Assembly (NCBI RefSeq): GCF_003672135.1
Contig: NC_039510.1
Location: 4,464,001-4,528,000 of the forward strand
Source of the DNA: Ooceraea biroi
Lineage: Eukaryota; Arthropoda; Insecta; Hymenoptera; Formicidae
Length of the DNA: 64,000 bases
Direction of reading: 5' to 3'
Part shown: positions 36,387-49,000 of the stretch, piece after piece
Position numbering within the stretch: the stretch's first letter is position 1
Layout of the letters: the number at the start of each line of letters is the position of its first letter
The notes under the pieces: model-generated
Told to the model about the DNA's origin: nothing
The model's database searches: none
The model's input: only the letters and a program-made list of their open reading frames with translations
Made by a program: the position numbers and the translations under genes

Positions 36387-38765
36387 AAGTTTGAGTCGTA
36401 ATCCATTTCTTTCGCCGCAAATCATTCTCAGCGCCGACAATGCGCTTAACCGTTAATTAACGGCGTGCCTTGGGAGACAACGTTGCACTGCTAATTAACA
36501 CCGGTTACACGGAGCGCGGCTTTAAGTCTTTCAAAGGCGCACGCCGAGTTCAAAACTGGGATCTCGTGACTAATTACGTCTTTAGATGCGCATTCGTTTG
36601 CGCTATTTACCGTCGTCCCGGTCGTCTAGTCTCCATGCGGCTGCGTTCTAACGCGTAAAGCGGAAAGCGATGCCGAGGGGATGACTTTTGGTGGCGGTGC
36701 CGCGAGAGTGCCACCGGCTGGAAGCTGCACAGCAAATCCGAATAGGCTTGCTAGAACATCAGCCTTCGTAGACGCGACTTATTATCGTGCACCGCGAAAG
36801 CACGAAGGAGCTTAGATCGCCGGGCAGAAGCTTTAAGGTGGCTTTAAGGAACCCGACGTAAGTCCGGTTGGTAATTACTCCATTATTCTCCTTGCGCGAG
36901 CGAGCATATAACGATAATAATAATTAATAATGCGCAAGCTGTGCTCACGACGTCAAAGAACTCCTCTCTCGTCTGCTTTATCGATGTCTCGGGTCGATGG
37001 AGACGCACACGTCTGCGGCGAATCGCCAAAGAAGTTTGGACGAGTTTGCACGCAATGAACAAAGTTGAATAATAAAGCTATTGCATAATGCTTTTCTATG
37101 TATCCGGATGCAGTTTCACATGCATATTCTTTTTTTTTTTTAAATAAAATTTGTAAAATTTGCAAGATTAGATAAAATATGTATCACAATCTATAAGATT
37201 TAAGATACGATTACGAAACATCGTTGAATTCAACTATCGAACGTGAATAAATATTCATACGCTATTCAGGAAATAAATGTGAGTAAACGTTCGTGGGGAT
37301 AAAACCGTCGGGCAAATCCCTCGGGAATTTTTTATGAGGGGTCCGTTCGAGGCCGCAGCGGAGATTTCTTTCTACGTACGTGTTGACGAGCGGTTAGCGA
37401 GCGAGCGTAAGAAAAAGCGATTCGCGAAACGCGCGAGCGGGGCGTCGTGACGGCAGCAGACGCGGCCACCGCGGCGCGGAGAGCCGCGGCGAACCGCAAA
37501 AAGTGCGGTTTGACACGAAGTCGACCCTTCTCAGACCCGGCGAACAATCCGGCGGAAAACAATGCCCGCTTCCACTCCAACTTCCGCTATATTGCTTCCG
37601 TCTTCCTGTCCGGGGCTCGCTGTCTAGCCGCGAACGCATTTCGCCGGCCGCTTCTTCCAGCGTGTCAGACCGCGTTTCGGGCTTCTTGTTTGTCCACTTA
37701 ATGGATAACACACGAATTAACAAAGGGCCACGTCGATGTTTTCCGCGCTTGCCAGACGAGTAAATTGACTGACGCCTGAGCGAGGTTTGCGATGGAGTTT
37801 CTCGCGATCGGAATTAATGCACGCCGCATGGCGGAAATTACTTCTTCGGCTTTATGAAGACAGACCTATGATAGGGAACGTACAACTCGCCTATAACGGT
37901 GCATGACTTGATATTGAAATTTTCGCTCGTTTTTTTGTAACTCGATTTATAATCACACGAAAGTTATCACGCAACTGATACGCCGCTATCGACGTTACGT
38001 CGAAATCAATACAAAGTTTGGCGCTTGAAAAATAGCGTGAACGTGCGTCGAAAACGTCGAAATGCAGCAGCTTGTTCTGTCGAGAGTAGCAGCCGGAGCT
38101 TAGAGAGTTGTACAAACTCTCTTTCGCCGAGGCGCCGAAACACTTCCGCGAGAAACAATGGTCCCGGTCTCGGGTTCCGGGCCTTCCGCCGCCCCTCGCG
38201 GTCCTCTCGTTCCTTCTTTTCGTTCCCTCTGTCTGCACAAACAGAGCTTTATCCTCGATCTCGATCCCCGCATACTTCATCACGGCGGCGTAATGCGGTG
38301 CACCGCACCAATTTGTCTTCCATTCTCTCGAGTCGCTTTGAGGATTCGTTCTTAGGAGAGGCGCGCACTCGCAAGGATGGGAATGCCGTTGTTTCGCGAG
38401 GTGACTAAATGAAGCGGTCACTTTTTCGGTATCCGAGGCAGCCGCGACTCACCGACTATGTTCTGCTGCGCAATCGCGCGGAATTTCCTTTTATTCCCAG
38501 TGCATAGGCGGGAGAAAGCGCAAAGGAAGGCGACGAGATAAGAAGGAAGATCAAATAAAAGGAGAATATCCTCAAATTGGGGAAGCACTTACGCGATCCT
38601 CTGGCGGACTTTTATTTTTAATGGCATCGATGGATGGAAAAAGTTGGGCGGCCGAGTAAATAAGCGACGGAGGTGGAAGGAAGCTGAGCCCTCTAAGCCG
38701 GCCGCCCCTTTTAAATTCTCGAGGCACAGCGGCGACGAGGGTGAAACGTTGGCACCTCAACAGAA

Positions 38766-38782
38766 AGAGAGAGAGAGAGAGA
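38766..38782. repeat. (AG)8 microsatellite
   Basis: This is a short pure AG run followed by ACAGGGCGAG. It is a simple repeat without gene context. Confidence 0.85.
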
Positions 38783-41435
38783 CAGGGCGAGAACGATATA
38801 TAAGAAACGTAAATCCACCGATTCCCTCTTCTTCGTACTCCTCTCTTTTCTCGCCGCTTTGGCCCGCCCTTTCCTTAAGTGTACATGTACGCGCCTTTAC
38901 CTTCCTTCACGAGCTACGAAGGGGAGAGGAAGGCAAAGTGGAACGGAAGAGAGACAACCTCTCCGGAGCCAGCGTTCTTCTCTTTCACTTTCTCTTTCTC
39001 TTAGGAAGAAGAGAGCGCTTATCTGACTTGCTAATGCACCGGCGATATCTCACAGGATTGCGGCGAGGCGCAGAAGGGGAGAGGCTTTGGCGGCTTTGAT
39101 TATTCGGACCATGGGCTTGGTGTTCTCCTTATTGTTCCCCCGTTCCCCCACCTCTCGGGGCAGGTGACTAGCGAGATAAATTTTCCGAACGTCGATTCGA
39201 AGATATCGCTAACGCGTTTCACAACTCGCGACATCAATTAGTCGCCGTTTGCGAATCTCCGCATGCTTGCGGCGTGTTCGTGTTGCTCGTTGATCAATGC
39301 AGAATCGAATGTGGAGGGTACGGACGAGCGGCCATCAAAACGCACGCGTGCTGTAGTCTAATCTCTAATGCATCCGCGTTGCGGGTTTTGACACGCGTCA
39401 CGCGTGCCGGCGAACAGCGGCACGTTCGGCCAGGCGAGGAGATCGATATTGTTTCTGTGCACAGATCGTGGACTGAGAAAATAGAGGGTGCTGCCTAAAG
39501 TATCGTTTCGCTATGCAAAACACCGTGACATTAATATTGATCAAATATTTTCTTGCCATTTCGGAGTATCTTTCTTGGTTGAATTAAGCGGAAAGCCGAG
39601 AACCTTTGTAGATGTTTCGTCATAACAAGAAAATTAAAAATGCAGAAATTTGATTGGTTAAATACCTTTGCAGTGTTATTTTTTATTTTTATCTTGAGGA
39701 CGATTCGCGGGGAAGTTGAGGGCGAAATATATATCGTACCACCTTTATCGCGACACGAGAGGATGATGTTCAGTTCTCTCTGCCTATAAGCGTTGTATGC
39801 TGATCCACCCCTGTATGTCGGATATTGGGATGTCGAGAATGGGCGTATTCGATGTATTATTAATCCCCGGATAACAATGAACAGCGGTGCAGAGCCGATG
39901 GAATTCGCAAATTGAGACCATGAAGAGCATTCGTAATCTTGGCTGGCGGTTTTCGCCATTATTATTCCATGCATGTATAGACTGACGTTCCCTTGACATT
40001 TCACGGAAGGAAAAATGTTTTAATGATCCTCCAACAAAACGTGCGTACCGGAATAGCTTGGAACGTGTAGTTTATTCAGCTACGATATCTATTGCGGGGA
40101 TGATCATAGAATGGTAATCACATCTTGACAAAAATACCAGTGATGCTCGATTTCGTTTCATTTAATTCTGCCTCCCTCTCAAGAGAGTTGCCTCCTTTAA
40201 ATTTTAGAAAATACTTCGGTCGTTTAATCCTTAATCGCGCCACCGGCCACCAGTCACTGCCATGTCCCCCTTTTTTAAGGATGAGTGATGTCTCGGGGGT
40301 GCACTATCTGAGAGATAACCTCCCGTCCCGAAGGGCGAAAAAGTTAAGTATATAATTACTTGGGGATGACGAAGCTGGCCGGATGGAACCCCAGAAGAAT
40401 GTGCTGACTGTAATTTGAATTAACCGTGGACGACGTTCTTCACCATCACTGACTCTCGCCGAATGTGATTATTTCTTTTTCTTCTTAAGCAGGCTGATTT
40501 AAAATTAATTAAATAATGAAACAATCGAAGAATATATAAAGAATTAAATATCATTTCGCGATCGGAATTGTGAGTAACTGGTTGCATCGATTCGTCGCAC
40601 TCATGTCGTAAATTAAATGCGTTTCCGCGGGGAGAGAGCGGCAATTATTGGTAACGTCGAGTGAAAAGGACGACAAAGTGATTTCTCAAGCCGTTACTTC
40701 GCCGATGCTTAAGACCGGTTAATTAGGGGAGTCGCAGACGAGGGAGGGTGCAGATCTCGCGGCAATGAACGAGGTTCGGTATTAAAATGTAAATACCCGG
40801 GGGTCGTCCACCAAATTGACAAATGAAAAAAAGAGGTCTGGAGAGGAAAAAAAGTTTTTGACCCACTGTTCAATTCCATCAACCCTCGTCCCACTGTTTC
40901 CACCCCCCAAGCCGTCCTCCCTCGAGGATAAACGTGTCCATCAGACGTCTCGTTATCGCGGCGCGGGCGAACATGCCGTCGGAATTCTTTCTTTTCGCGG
41001 AAACTCCGTGCTTAATGAAGATGAGCGAGGTTATGATATGCTCGAAACACTTGACGCGCCTGAACTAATTGCATCACGGAGATACTGCATATTTATAAAA
41101 GCTCGCTGTGTGCAAATAACAATACGAGCCATGCGCGTCAGTATTACGCTTTCGCGACTAATTAACAATTAGCTGCGCGAAGTACAGACGCAAATTTCAT
41201 AATTATATTGAAACGATTACGCTCGCGGTGTACGCGGGATTCGCTCGCGGTGTCGCGGATAATTTCCACACATTCTCATAGATAATGAAGTCTTCATGAG
41301 GGATAAGCTTCGAACTTTTCTTTAAACATCATACGAAAAAAATTTGCGTTTTTCTCGTTCTTTTATACGTGCTCGTATAAAGGAAAAACGCTGGTTTCCT
41401 GTATTTTATTATATTATGTCATAATTAATTCGCTT

Positions 41436-41676
41436 CCCGTGTAAAAAAATATATAGGGTCCTAAGTAGGACCCGATTAATTTTCCTCAATATTAATATGG
41501 CCCTAGAATGGTATGTAACAAATATTTTTTCGGGACCTTATAAGGAAATAATAAAAAATATAATATCTAATCGGGCCACGATGTGGCAATGATAGGGCAT
41601 CCCTTTTTAGGACATCCCTATTTATTCCTTATAGGGGCCTTTACTTTCATTAGGCCCTAACAATTTTCTGCACGGG
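41436..41676. mobile_element. Small MITE with CCCGTG termini
   Basis: The 241-bp AT-rich element has terminal inverted repeats of about 28 bp: the left reads CCCGTGTAAAAAAAT...TAGGGTCCTAA, and the right inverted reads CCCGTGCAGAAAATT...TAGGGCCTAA. The inside is full of short AGGACC, GGGCC and CCCTAT blocks in both orientations, including GGGTCCTA-AG-TAGGACCC. Both flanks carry TT, but no longer duplication is clear, so the superfamily is not assigned. No coding capacity. Confidence 0.7.
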
Positions 41677-41790
41677 TTGTTAACTGAAGTTTCCCCGTTT
41701 TGCATCATCGCCCATCTTGGCGCGGAATGTTTCCAGGCAACTGTCAGCACATTCCGCATTCATTCAGAAACCATCCACATATTCGTTATA

Positions 41791-43055
41791 TTAGGGGTGT
41801 GATTTAGTTTTGAGGGTTTTTTTTGCTCAAAAACGCATGTATTTAAATATGATAATGAGTGAATACCTTAATCAAAATATTTTCCTTCGTTTTCTATAAC
41901 TTTTTCCCATCTTTCTGGCAAGAGATGGATTCCACCACGATAAAATGACTCTCCTTTTGAGTTGATCCATTCGTCGACGAATTTTCGCACTTCTTCCAAA
42001 TTATGAAAGTGTGTATCCTCTAAAGCGTGTTGCATCGACCGGAACAAATAATAATCGCATGGAGCAATGTCCGGAGAATACGCGGGGTGCGGTAAGACTT
42101 GCCATTCAAGCTCTAATAGTGTTTCTTTCACTGATAACGCAACGTCAGGTCGAGCGTTGTCACGAAGAAGAATCACTTTCCGTCGTTTACTCGCAATTGG
42201 TGGTCGTTTTTGGTCCAATGCTTGCTTCAACTTGTACAATTGGTGTCGATAACGATCAGCCGTGACAGTCTCATGCGGATTTAACAGCCTATACCTTCTT
42301 CATCCCACCAAATACAGAGCATTACTTTTGAACCGTGAATATTGCGTCTCGGAGTGCATGTTGATGGTTCGCCTGGATCCACCCATGATTTTCTGCGTTT
42401 CGGATTATCAAAATAGATCCACTTTTCATCCCCAGTAACGATCCGAGACAAAAGATTTTTTTTTTTGCCTGGCAATCAACGAAATGCAAATGTTCAACCG
42501 GTTCGCAATGGCACTTTCCGATAATTCATGTCGAACCCATTTCCCTTCTTTCTGAATGTTTCCCATTTCATGTAAATGTTTGGTAACTGTTGTACGATCA
42601 ACATTTAATGCTCTGGCAAGTTCTGAAGTGGATTGTGTTGGATTTTCGTGCAATAATGCTTGCAAATCTGCATTTTCAAGCTTTCTTGGTTGTCCCGAGC
42701 GTTCTTTGTCCTTCACATCAGTATCACGACTTTTAAAGCGTCTAAACCAGTATTCACACGTCTTAATTGATGGGGCAGAATCACCATAAGTTTCGACAAG
42801 AATTCTATAACCGTCAGCCGCAGTTTTCTTTTGATTAAAAAACAAAAGCAACGCATGTCGAAAATGCTGTTTCGGAAGTTGCATTTTTACGATGATATAA
42901 ACACGACTGTTATTGCATCTATTGCTATAATGCTACTAAATGTCATGGATAATGTCAACACTGTAAGAAACAACAGTTATCGGAAACAGCTATTGGAACA
43001 AACTGATACTACAGCCATCTGTTGCAAAACCCTCAAAACTAAATCACACTCCTAA
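41791..43055 (-). mobile_element. mariner element of a second family (full length, dead)
   Basis: The 1265-bp element has terminal repeats that begin TTAGGRGTGTGATTTAG and agree over about 30 bp with one mismatch. TA lies on both sides (41789-41790 and 43056-43057). The transposase is on the minus strand. It shares no close sequence with copies A and B but is nearly identical to the fragment at 1-256. It sits only 114 bp beyond the MITE at 41436-41676. Confidence 0.94.
41868..42884 (-). pseudogene. mariner transposase, broken (second family)
   Basis: It starts at the ATG complementary to 42882-42884 with MQLPKQHFRHALLLFF, followed by helix-turn-helix 1, the linker KERSGQPRK, helix-turn-helix 2 (TSELARALNVDRTTVTKHLHEMG) and a WVRHEL motif. 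An extended A-run near 42460 shifts the frame. The catalytic part resumes as IVTGDEKWIYFDNPKRRKSW up to WWDEEGIG, where about a dozen bases (usually coding Val-Tyr-Tyr-Glu) are missing near 42285. The last part carries LRDNARPD and HPAYSPDIAPCDYYLF and ends GKYFD at 41868. All three catalytic Asp codons are present, but the His before the second is Arg. Three frames are needed to read it through, so it is non-functional. Confidence 0.92.
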
Positions 43056-43057
43056 TA

Positions 43058-46000
43058 CATTTGCTTCGCAGGGCGCGCGAGTAAATACGCCGCGTGTTCG
43101 ATCCCGCCGCCGCTGCGTTTGGCGCGAGCAGCGATTAAAAAATAAAAAAAAGCAGTGGAAAAGAAAAAATCTCCGGGGGCGGCGGCGGAGCAACAAAAAT
43201 GGATATCCGGGCGCGCACCGACGCCGGGAATCCCATCAAAGGCTCCATCGGCGTGTAATTGTCGAGTCTCTCCCTCTTCTCTCTCGGCGCGCACACGCTC
43301 GCGAAAGCTCCGCTTTACACGCGCGTGTCCGCGCGCGCGATCGCTGGACATCCGCACAAAGTAGCGGCTTGACAGCGAGCTCTCGCCGACATATTATGAG
43401 ACTCGGGCCTCGTAAATGTTTAATGGCCGCGGCTTAATTGTGCTTTTGAATCAGGGTGCGCTCGGCTTGTCGAGCGGAGAGAAGGAGCTGGAACCGGAGA
43501 GCGAGACGGATCACTCTCGCTTTCTCGTCCTCTCTTTCCCTGACGGTCCTCTGATATTCATGCATAGATGAAATGTACCGAGCAACGAAGCCGTTCGAGG
43601 CCTGCTATAAAATGCATTAGAAGAACAGACGTGAGAACGAGAGAAAGCGGGACGCGCGATGCGACGATAGAGCGAAAGAAATACGGCAGATTGACTGTAA
43701 ATTACAAATCAGCCGATTGAATCTCGAATATTCTCGCGTTGCTTTTCACAAAGTAGCATTTTGATGCGTTCATTTCGCATGCGAGACACGAGTTGTGATT
43801 TCATGTGACAGAAATGCAGAACTTTTAGTACATTGTTCGCCGTTCTGCGAAACAATTCTTTATAACGTGCATGCGTTCCTGCGAATTCTTCATTCTCGAT
43901 ATCGAAATGGCAAAAGATTCGCGCCGCGCTCGAACAGGAGGTCACGATCCATTAAGAACAACGACGCGCGCGTCCACGCGTTGCGAACGATTCCGCGCGC
44001 GTGAACCGCAACGAGGGATGTACGATTCCGTTACGAAAGGGTGAGAATCGACAGCCATAAAGGATCGCGGGAGAGGAGAGCGTCGTGCGAGCGCGAAGTG
44101 GCGGCGTGCTCGAGCTCGGATGGTAGGGACGGGAAGGTAGTGCACCCTCAGGTGCTGTTCCGGGGTGGCGGGCAACCCTTTCGGGGTAATAATCGGGAAT
44201 GATACCCCAGAGAGGCGTCTGGCCTTCGTGTATTAGAACGAATGGTAATAATGGAACGGTGCATACTAACGATGTTTATAACCGAGGATGCGTGCCACCG
44301 TAACTCGTTATCCGCGCTCCTTTCGTGGGATTTTTTTCAAGACACAAGATTCGTGGCCATCGCTTCCGATGTCGCATGTCAAGAAACGAATCTCAAACAC
44401 GATTTAAGGTTTTTTGATATTTCCTTAAGAAGATATCGAATGCGATATCTTTTTACGAATGAATTGTTTATGAAACTTTTTTCTACTTGCGTCTTTTAAT
44501 AAATGAATAGCGGTGACTTAATTAGGCGATTGTAAGCTCGAGATCTAACAATAGAATTCATCAAACGATACAACGCTTTAGCCGATCTCGTATTTCGCAT
44601 TTTATTACTTTAATACGCGGGATAATATGTGACGCAAACAGCTTAATCCTCAAGAAAACGGAGCTTAACACCGACGAACGATGTAATATATAAAGATATA
44701 AATGGAGAAACAGCTTGAGACAATGTTATCTCTAGCAATAAAATAGTCAAATTAGTAGTCGCGCGTAATATCTGCGTCGCGAGACTTTAATGCAATCGGG
44801 AGTTTAATTTACAAAATCTAACGATGTATAATACAGCGCGTCCAACGATTTCAAATAACCGATATACTTTCCCGTGTCAACTAAGATAAAGCGTGCATGA
44901 CAGCGTATATCAATTTCTCGGCGGTCTGACTGCGTCCCACATACGTCACGATGGACGACCGACTCAGAAAGAGATAGAGAGAGCTCAGCGCGGAATTGTG
45001 CATATTTCCCGAGTTATCTGTCTGGTCACTGAACCTTATCCATAATTCGGACGCCACTGCGGCGCGGATCCTCCCGATATAACTCGGCGAATTATCGAAT
45101 CGCGCCGTCGAATTAAAGCAAACGAATCGCGTGCCGCGGGCGAAGGCGAACAGGAGCGAGGGGGAGGGGGAGGGTGAGATCGATTTCGAGAGATTTGACC
45201 TCCCCGTCGTTGTCGTGAGCGCGACGGAACGCGCGGCGCAGGGGTCGCCGATGGAGAGATGGTGCAGCAAGGGTAGATCCACCGCGGTCCGCGGGGCGTA
45301 AGGATGGACGGAATTTAGATTGCTTATTAAACGTCGAATAAATAATGGCGGCAGTACCGACTTCCGAGTGAAGTACAGCGGCCACTTCCACGTTCCGGAG
45401 ATTTCTGCGAGTTCACCTCAGGCCGATCGAATTACCCCCGTCGCACTCTTTCTCTCTCTTTCTCGCTCTCGAGATGGAGAGCGAGTTTGATCGTTTGCGT
45501 TAATCGGATTCTTCGGATCGCGTTAACCGGATATTGAACGGCGACGACTCTTTCGCGACATTTGTAAAGCGATATTGTTGCTCAAAACAGAGCAGATTGG
45601 TTGCTCCCATATAAAAATATGTTATATAATTCTATAATGTGCAAAAATATAGAAACAGATCATTTAATTCTGTAATTTGATACATCTTGTAATTTGATTT
45701 GCTCTTCTCTGATTTGAATCTTGGTACTTCCGGCGTTAACTAGCTTCTCCGTTCCATTTCGTCTGGTCTGTGTCGCAAAGCAGCGGCCGTGACTAATGTT
45801 CAAAGATTTCTCTGACGAAATCGCTCACGTGGACTTCTTTTCCGCGAGGCGAAAGGGTTCTGGTATATTTATTGCAAGAAGGTACCGGGACTTCCGAGTA
45901 TTATTTCAGCGAGTTCGGAGCCGAGGCTCTTAGTGTTCCGTCTCGCAGGTAGTTTCGCCAGGTGTTGTTAAATTGCTCTTTTAATTTGCAAAGCACAGAC

Positions 46001-49000
46001 GAGCGAGCGAGCGAGCGGCCGCGCTTTCGCTTTCTCTCCGAACCACCCCCGCCATTGTACAGCGCACCGTACAAAGGGGTTGCCGACTTTGTTGTTTCAC
46101 AGTTGTGCCAACATCACCGGAGCATTCTCCAACGTCGTGGAACACTGGGCTGCCAGCAGTTAGTACAACCATGACGTCTGCTGATCCCGAAGAATAGCAG
46201 CCGGGAATGAGAACAGCGGGCGAAATTGCGAGAATTCACCGGTGAATTGTATTACGACATGAAGAGAGAGGGAGAGAGAACTTGACATTTATGCGAATTG
46301 TTAGGCTAAGGAGACGCTCCGCTACATTGCGTCTAAATATATTATGATGGCTAGTTTCTCAGACGATGCTCGAGTTGGAAGCTTCGAGAGGATAGATCGA
46401 AATAATCGAGCAGCAGATAATCATCTGACTTGTCATTCGCGTAACAAATTCGACGTTTACATAAAGAAGTCGAGAGACACGGTCGATAACTTCTTTCGCG
46501 ATAATCGCTCGGACCTTAGCATCAAATATGTAAATACCGTGACGATTTGTAACGATGTTCTAACGTGTCGGCGGACTGAAGCAGAATCCAATATTTGCTT
46601 GCGTTTCTTCAGCTTTAAGAATTCACGTCGGAGCTTGGAGAACTGTGCAAAGGAAACCGAGTATTAATTTAACATTTAAGAGTCAGATTGGGAACGGCTT
46701 GCATGCGGCAGCCCACCATGAGAAATTCATGCATCGAGGTAAGAAGATTACGTTTGTTCAAATTTACGGACGCGACATGTCGTCATTAAAACGATATTTC
46801 GCTCCGATCCAGCTTGCTGCTCCCTCGGTCGTTCAACCCTGCGCTTTATTATAATTCCTCTGAAAAGGCACTCGTCGTGGCGAGCACGATTGAGAAAGAG
46901 AGAAAAAGAAATCCAAATCGAGAAAAAGCGATACCATTCCGACCCTTGAAAATTCCGTATCGAATTCGCTTTTGGATGAATTTACGTGATCTTATTTGCC
47001 GATTTTACGAGCGGAATCACCGCTCAGTTCCCTTCCGTGTTCCGGAATACACGCTACGATACATCGACTTTTAATCCAAATGGGGTAAATGGCGCGGAGT
47101 AACAGAGTCGCTCGCCAGATTCTTTTTCGTGCAACGCGAAGCTTCGATCTATACACGTCGCACGACAACGCTGTGGGGGGTTGAGCGACGCGATACATAA
47201 TTCCGCTCGCTCGGCTGACGATACACGACGTCTACCTGGTTGAAATATGCAGGCCTCGTGAAATATTGACCGTGGTAAGTCGTCGCCGAGGTGCAGTCTC
47301 CTTTGGGCGCTGACCTAGGAATTAATCTGCTTAACCCAGTCTCTGTGCATAGGGCCGATTCTTTTGCTCGTAAAATGAAACGCTGCCTCCGCGAGACGCA
47401 ACTAAATTCGACGTAAAAATAAATGTTTCATATTACTATTTCATAAATTAATTTTATTTATAAATTTTATAAATTATAAATTAATGTTTTCGCGACCTGT
47501 TGAGACTCGTTTCGCATCTCCGTATGAGGCATGACGCGACGGATAGACGGAGAGAAATAACGGATACGATAAAGGTAAAAGTCCATCGTGTTTCACGTCG
47601 TATGTATGTACGTGACGCGAAAAATTCACGTGAGATAAACGTGGAAAAAAAGCGAGCACTAGGAGGGATGCTCGCGGAAGCCACGTTTCGGACTTTCGCG
47701 TTTTCGCGCTTGACGTGCCGCGCGTTTCATTTCGTTTCGCTGCCGCGAGTTAGCATTCCGCTACTTAAAGCCGCGACTGGCTCCTCGGAAAATAAAACGG
47801 CGTTCTTTCACCGGAGGAACTTTCCGTTAAGCGCCCCGCGGAATTCGCGGTAGGACGCGAGAGCAACGGCGTCCACCCTCTTTCTTCACCCCTTTCTCCT
47901 TCTCTCTCCTTTTCTCGGTCGCTCTAACATTCTCTCTTTCTCCCTCTCTCTTTCTGTCTCACCGTGCTTTTGTGCGAAATAATTCAGACATAAAATACGT
48001 ACCGCGAGTCGCGCGAGTTTGCGACGTAAGCGTGCCATTGTTTTCGCCGCTTCCCTCAGAAAAGGCTGCACGGCATGAAGAAGAGAGAACGGCCAAGTGA
48101 AAGTACGGGGAACATCTCTTGGAGGAGAGACGGAGGCTGAGAACTACCAGACTCGCTGATTAAAGCTGATCCTTGTCTCTACTGGAATCGCTTCTCCGAA
48201 ATCAAATGCGCGTTTATTGCGATTAGAACGGAGAGAGCGATCAGCTAGCAAAAGCTTAGATCGACGAGACGAGACGCGAGACTAAGATCTAGTTATTGGC
48301 TTTACGTGGAAGTTAAGTTATTGGGAATCAGCTTCGAGGCGAAAATATGAAAATGACAAAATAAGCGTGCTCTCTTTCGATCCCGCTTGCAATTTACGCC
48401 GCACCTCCTAAATCAGAAACGACACAAATGGCCCCTCTCGTCTCCGCCAGATCCGATAATATATATTCCCTATTACTCCCGCGTGGCATATTAATTAATT
48501 TACGAGCGACGCGACGGCGATGCTCTACACGTGTTGCCGCGCTTTACACATGTTTTTACTTTGCGCGCGTATTATTCTTCTCGGACGCGGTCGACGGTCA
48601 ACGAATGGGAGCAGCCATTGCAGTATAACAAGCAGAAATCGTACTCACGCTGCGAACGCACGGCAGCTCGGAAAAACGTCTGCACGTTCCGGAGATTTCA
48701 TCTTTTTATTAGCCCCCGGCGTGGTTCGTGGCGCATAAACGCGGTCTGCCGTGCCACGCTCGCATTTCGCCGCGCACACGATCGCCAAGTGCAATCTGTA
48801 AACGCGCACGTATAGCCACCCTGCGATGGCATCGATATCCTCACGGGAGAGGCATCGAATGGACACCTGCAACACGCGCGTCCCGAGGTCAACCGGGATC
48901 AGGTGTCGCAATTACGACGTAATGTGCTACCGATGCTGTAATTAATATATTAGTTTTTTAATACGATGTTACAACAAATGGACTGTGCGGCCGTTGAATA

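Larger units (their letters stand above)
26854..41435. other. Long stretch without a recognisable gene
   Basis: No exon with a known family match was found. It has GC-rich blocks (about 28400-29560, 30000-30600, 34000-36200, 37330-38900) and AT-rich pockets (26850-27010, 29780-29910, 32880-33660, 37080-37260, 39530-39720). Long frames on the minus strand (27745-28365, 35636-36190, 37891-38421) are Arg/Ser-rich and matched by opposite-strand frames. A pyrimidine-ended acceptor at 33430 with an 18-codon frame, and donor-like GTAAGT at 28493, are noted but unsupported. Confidence 0.6.
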
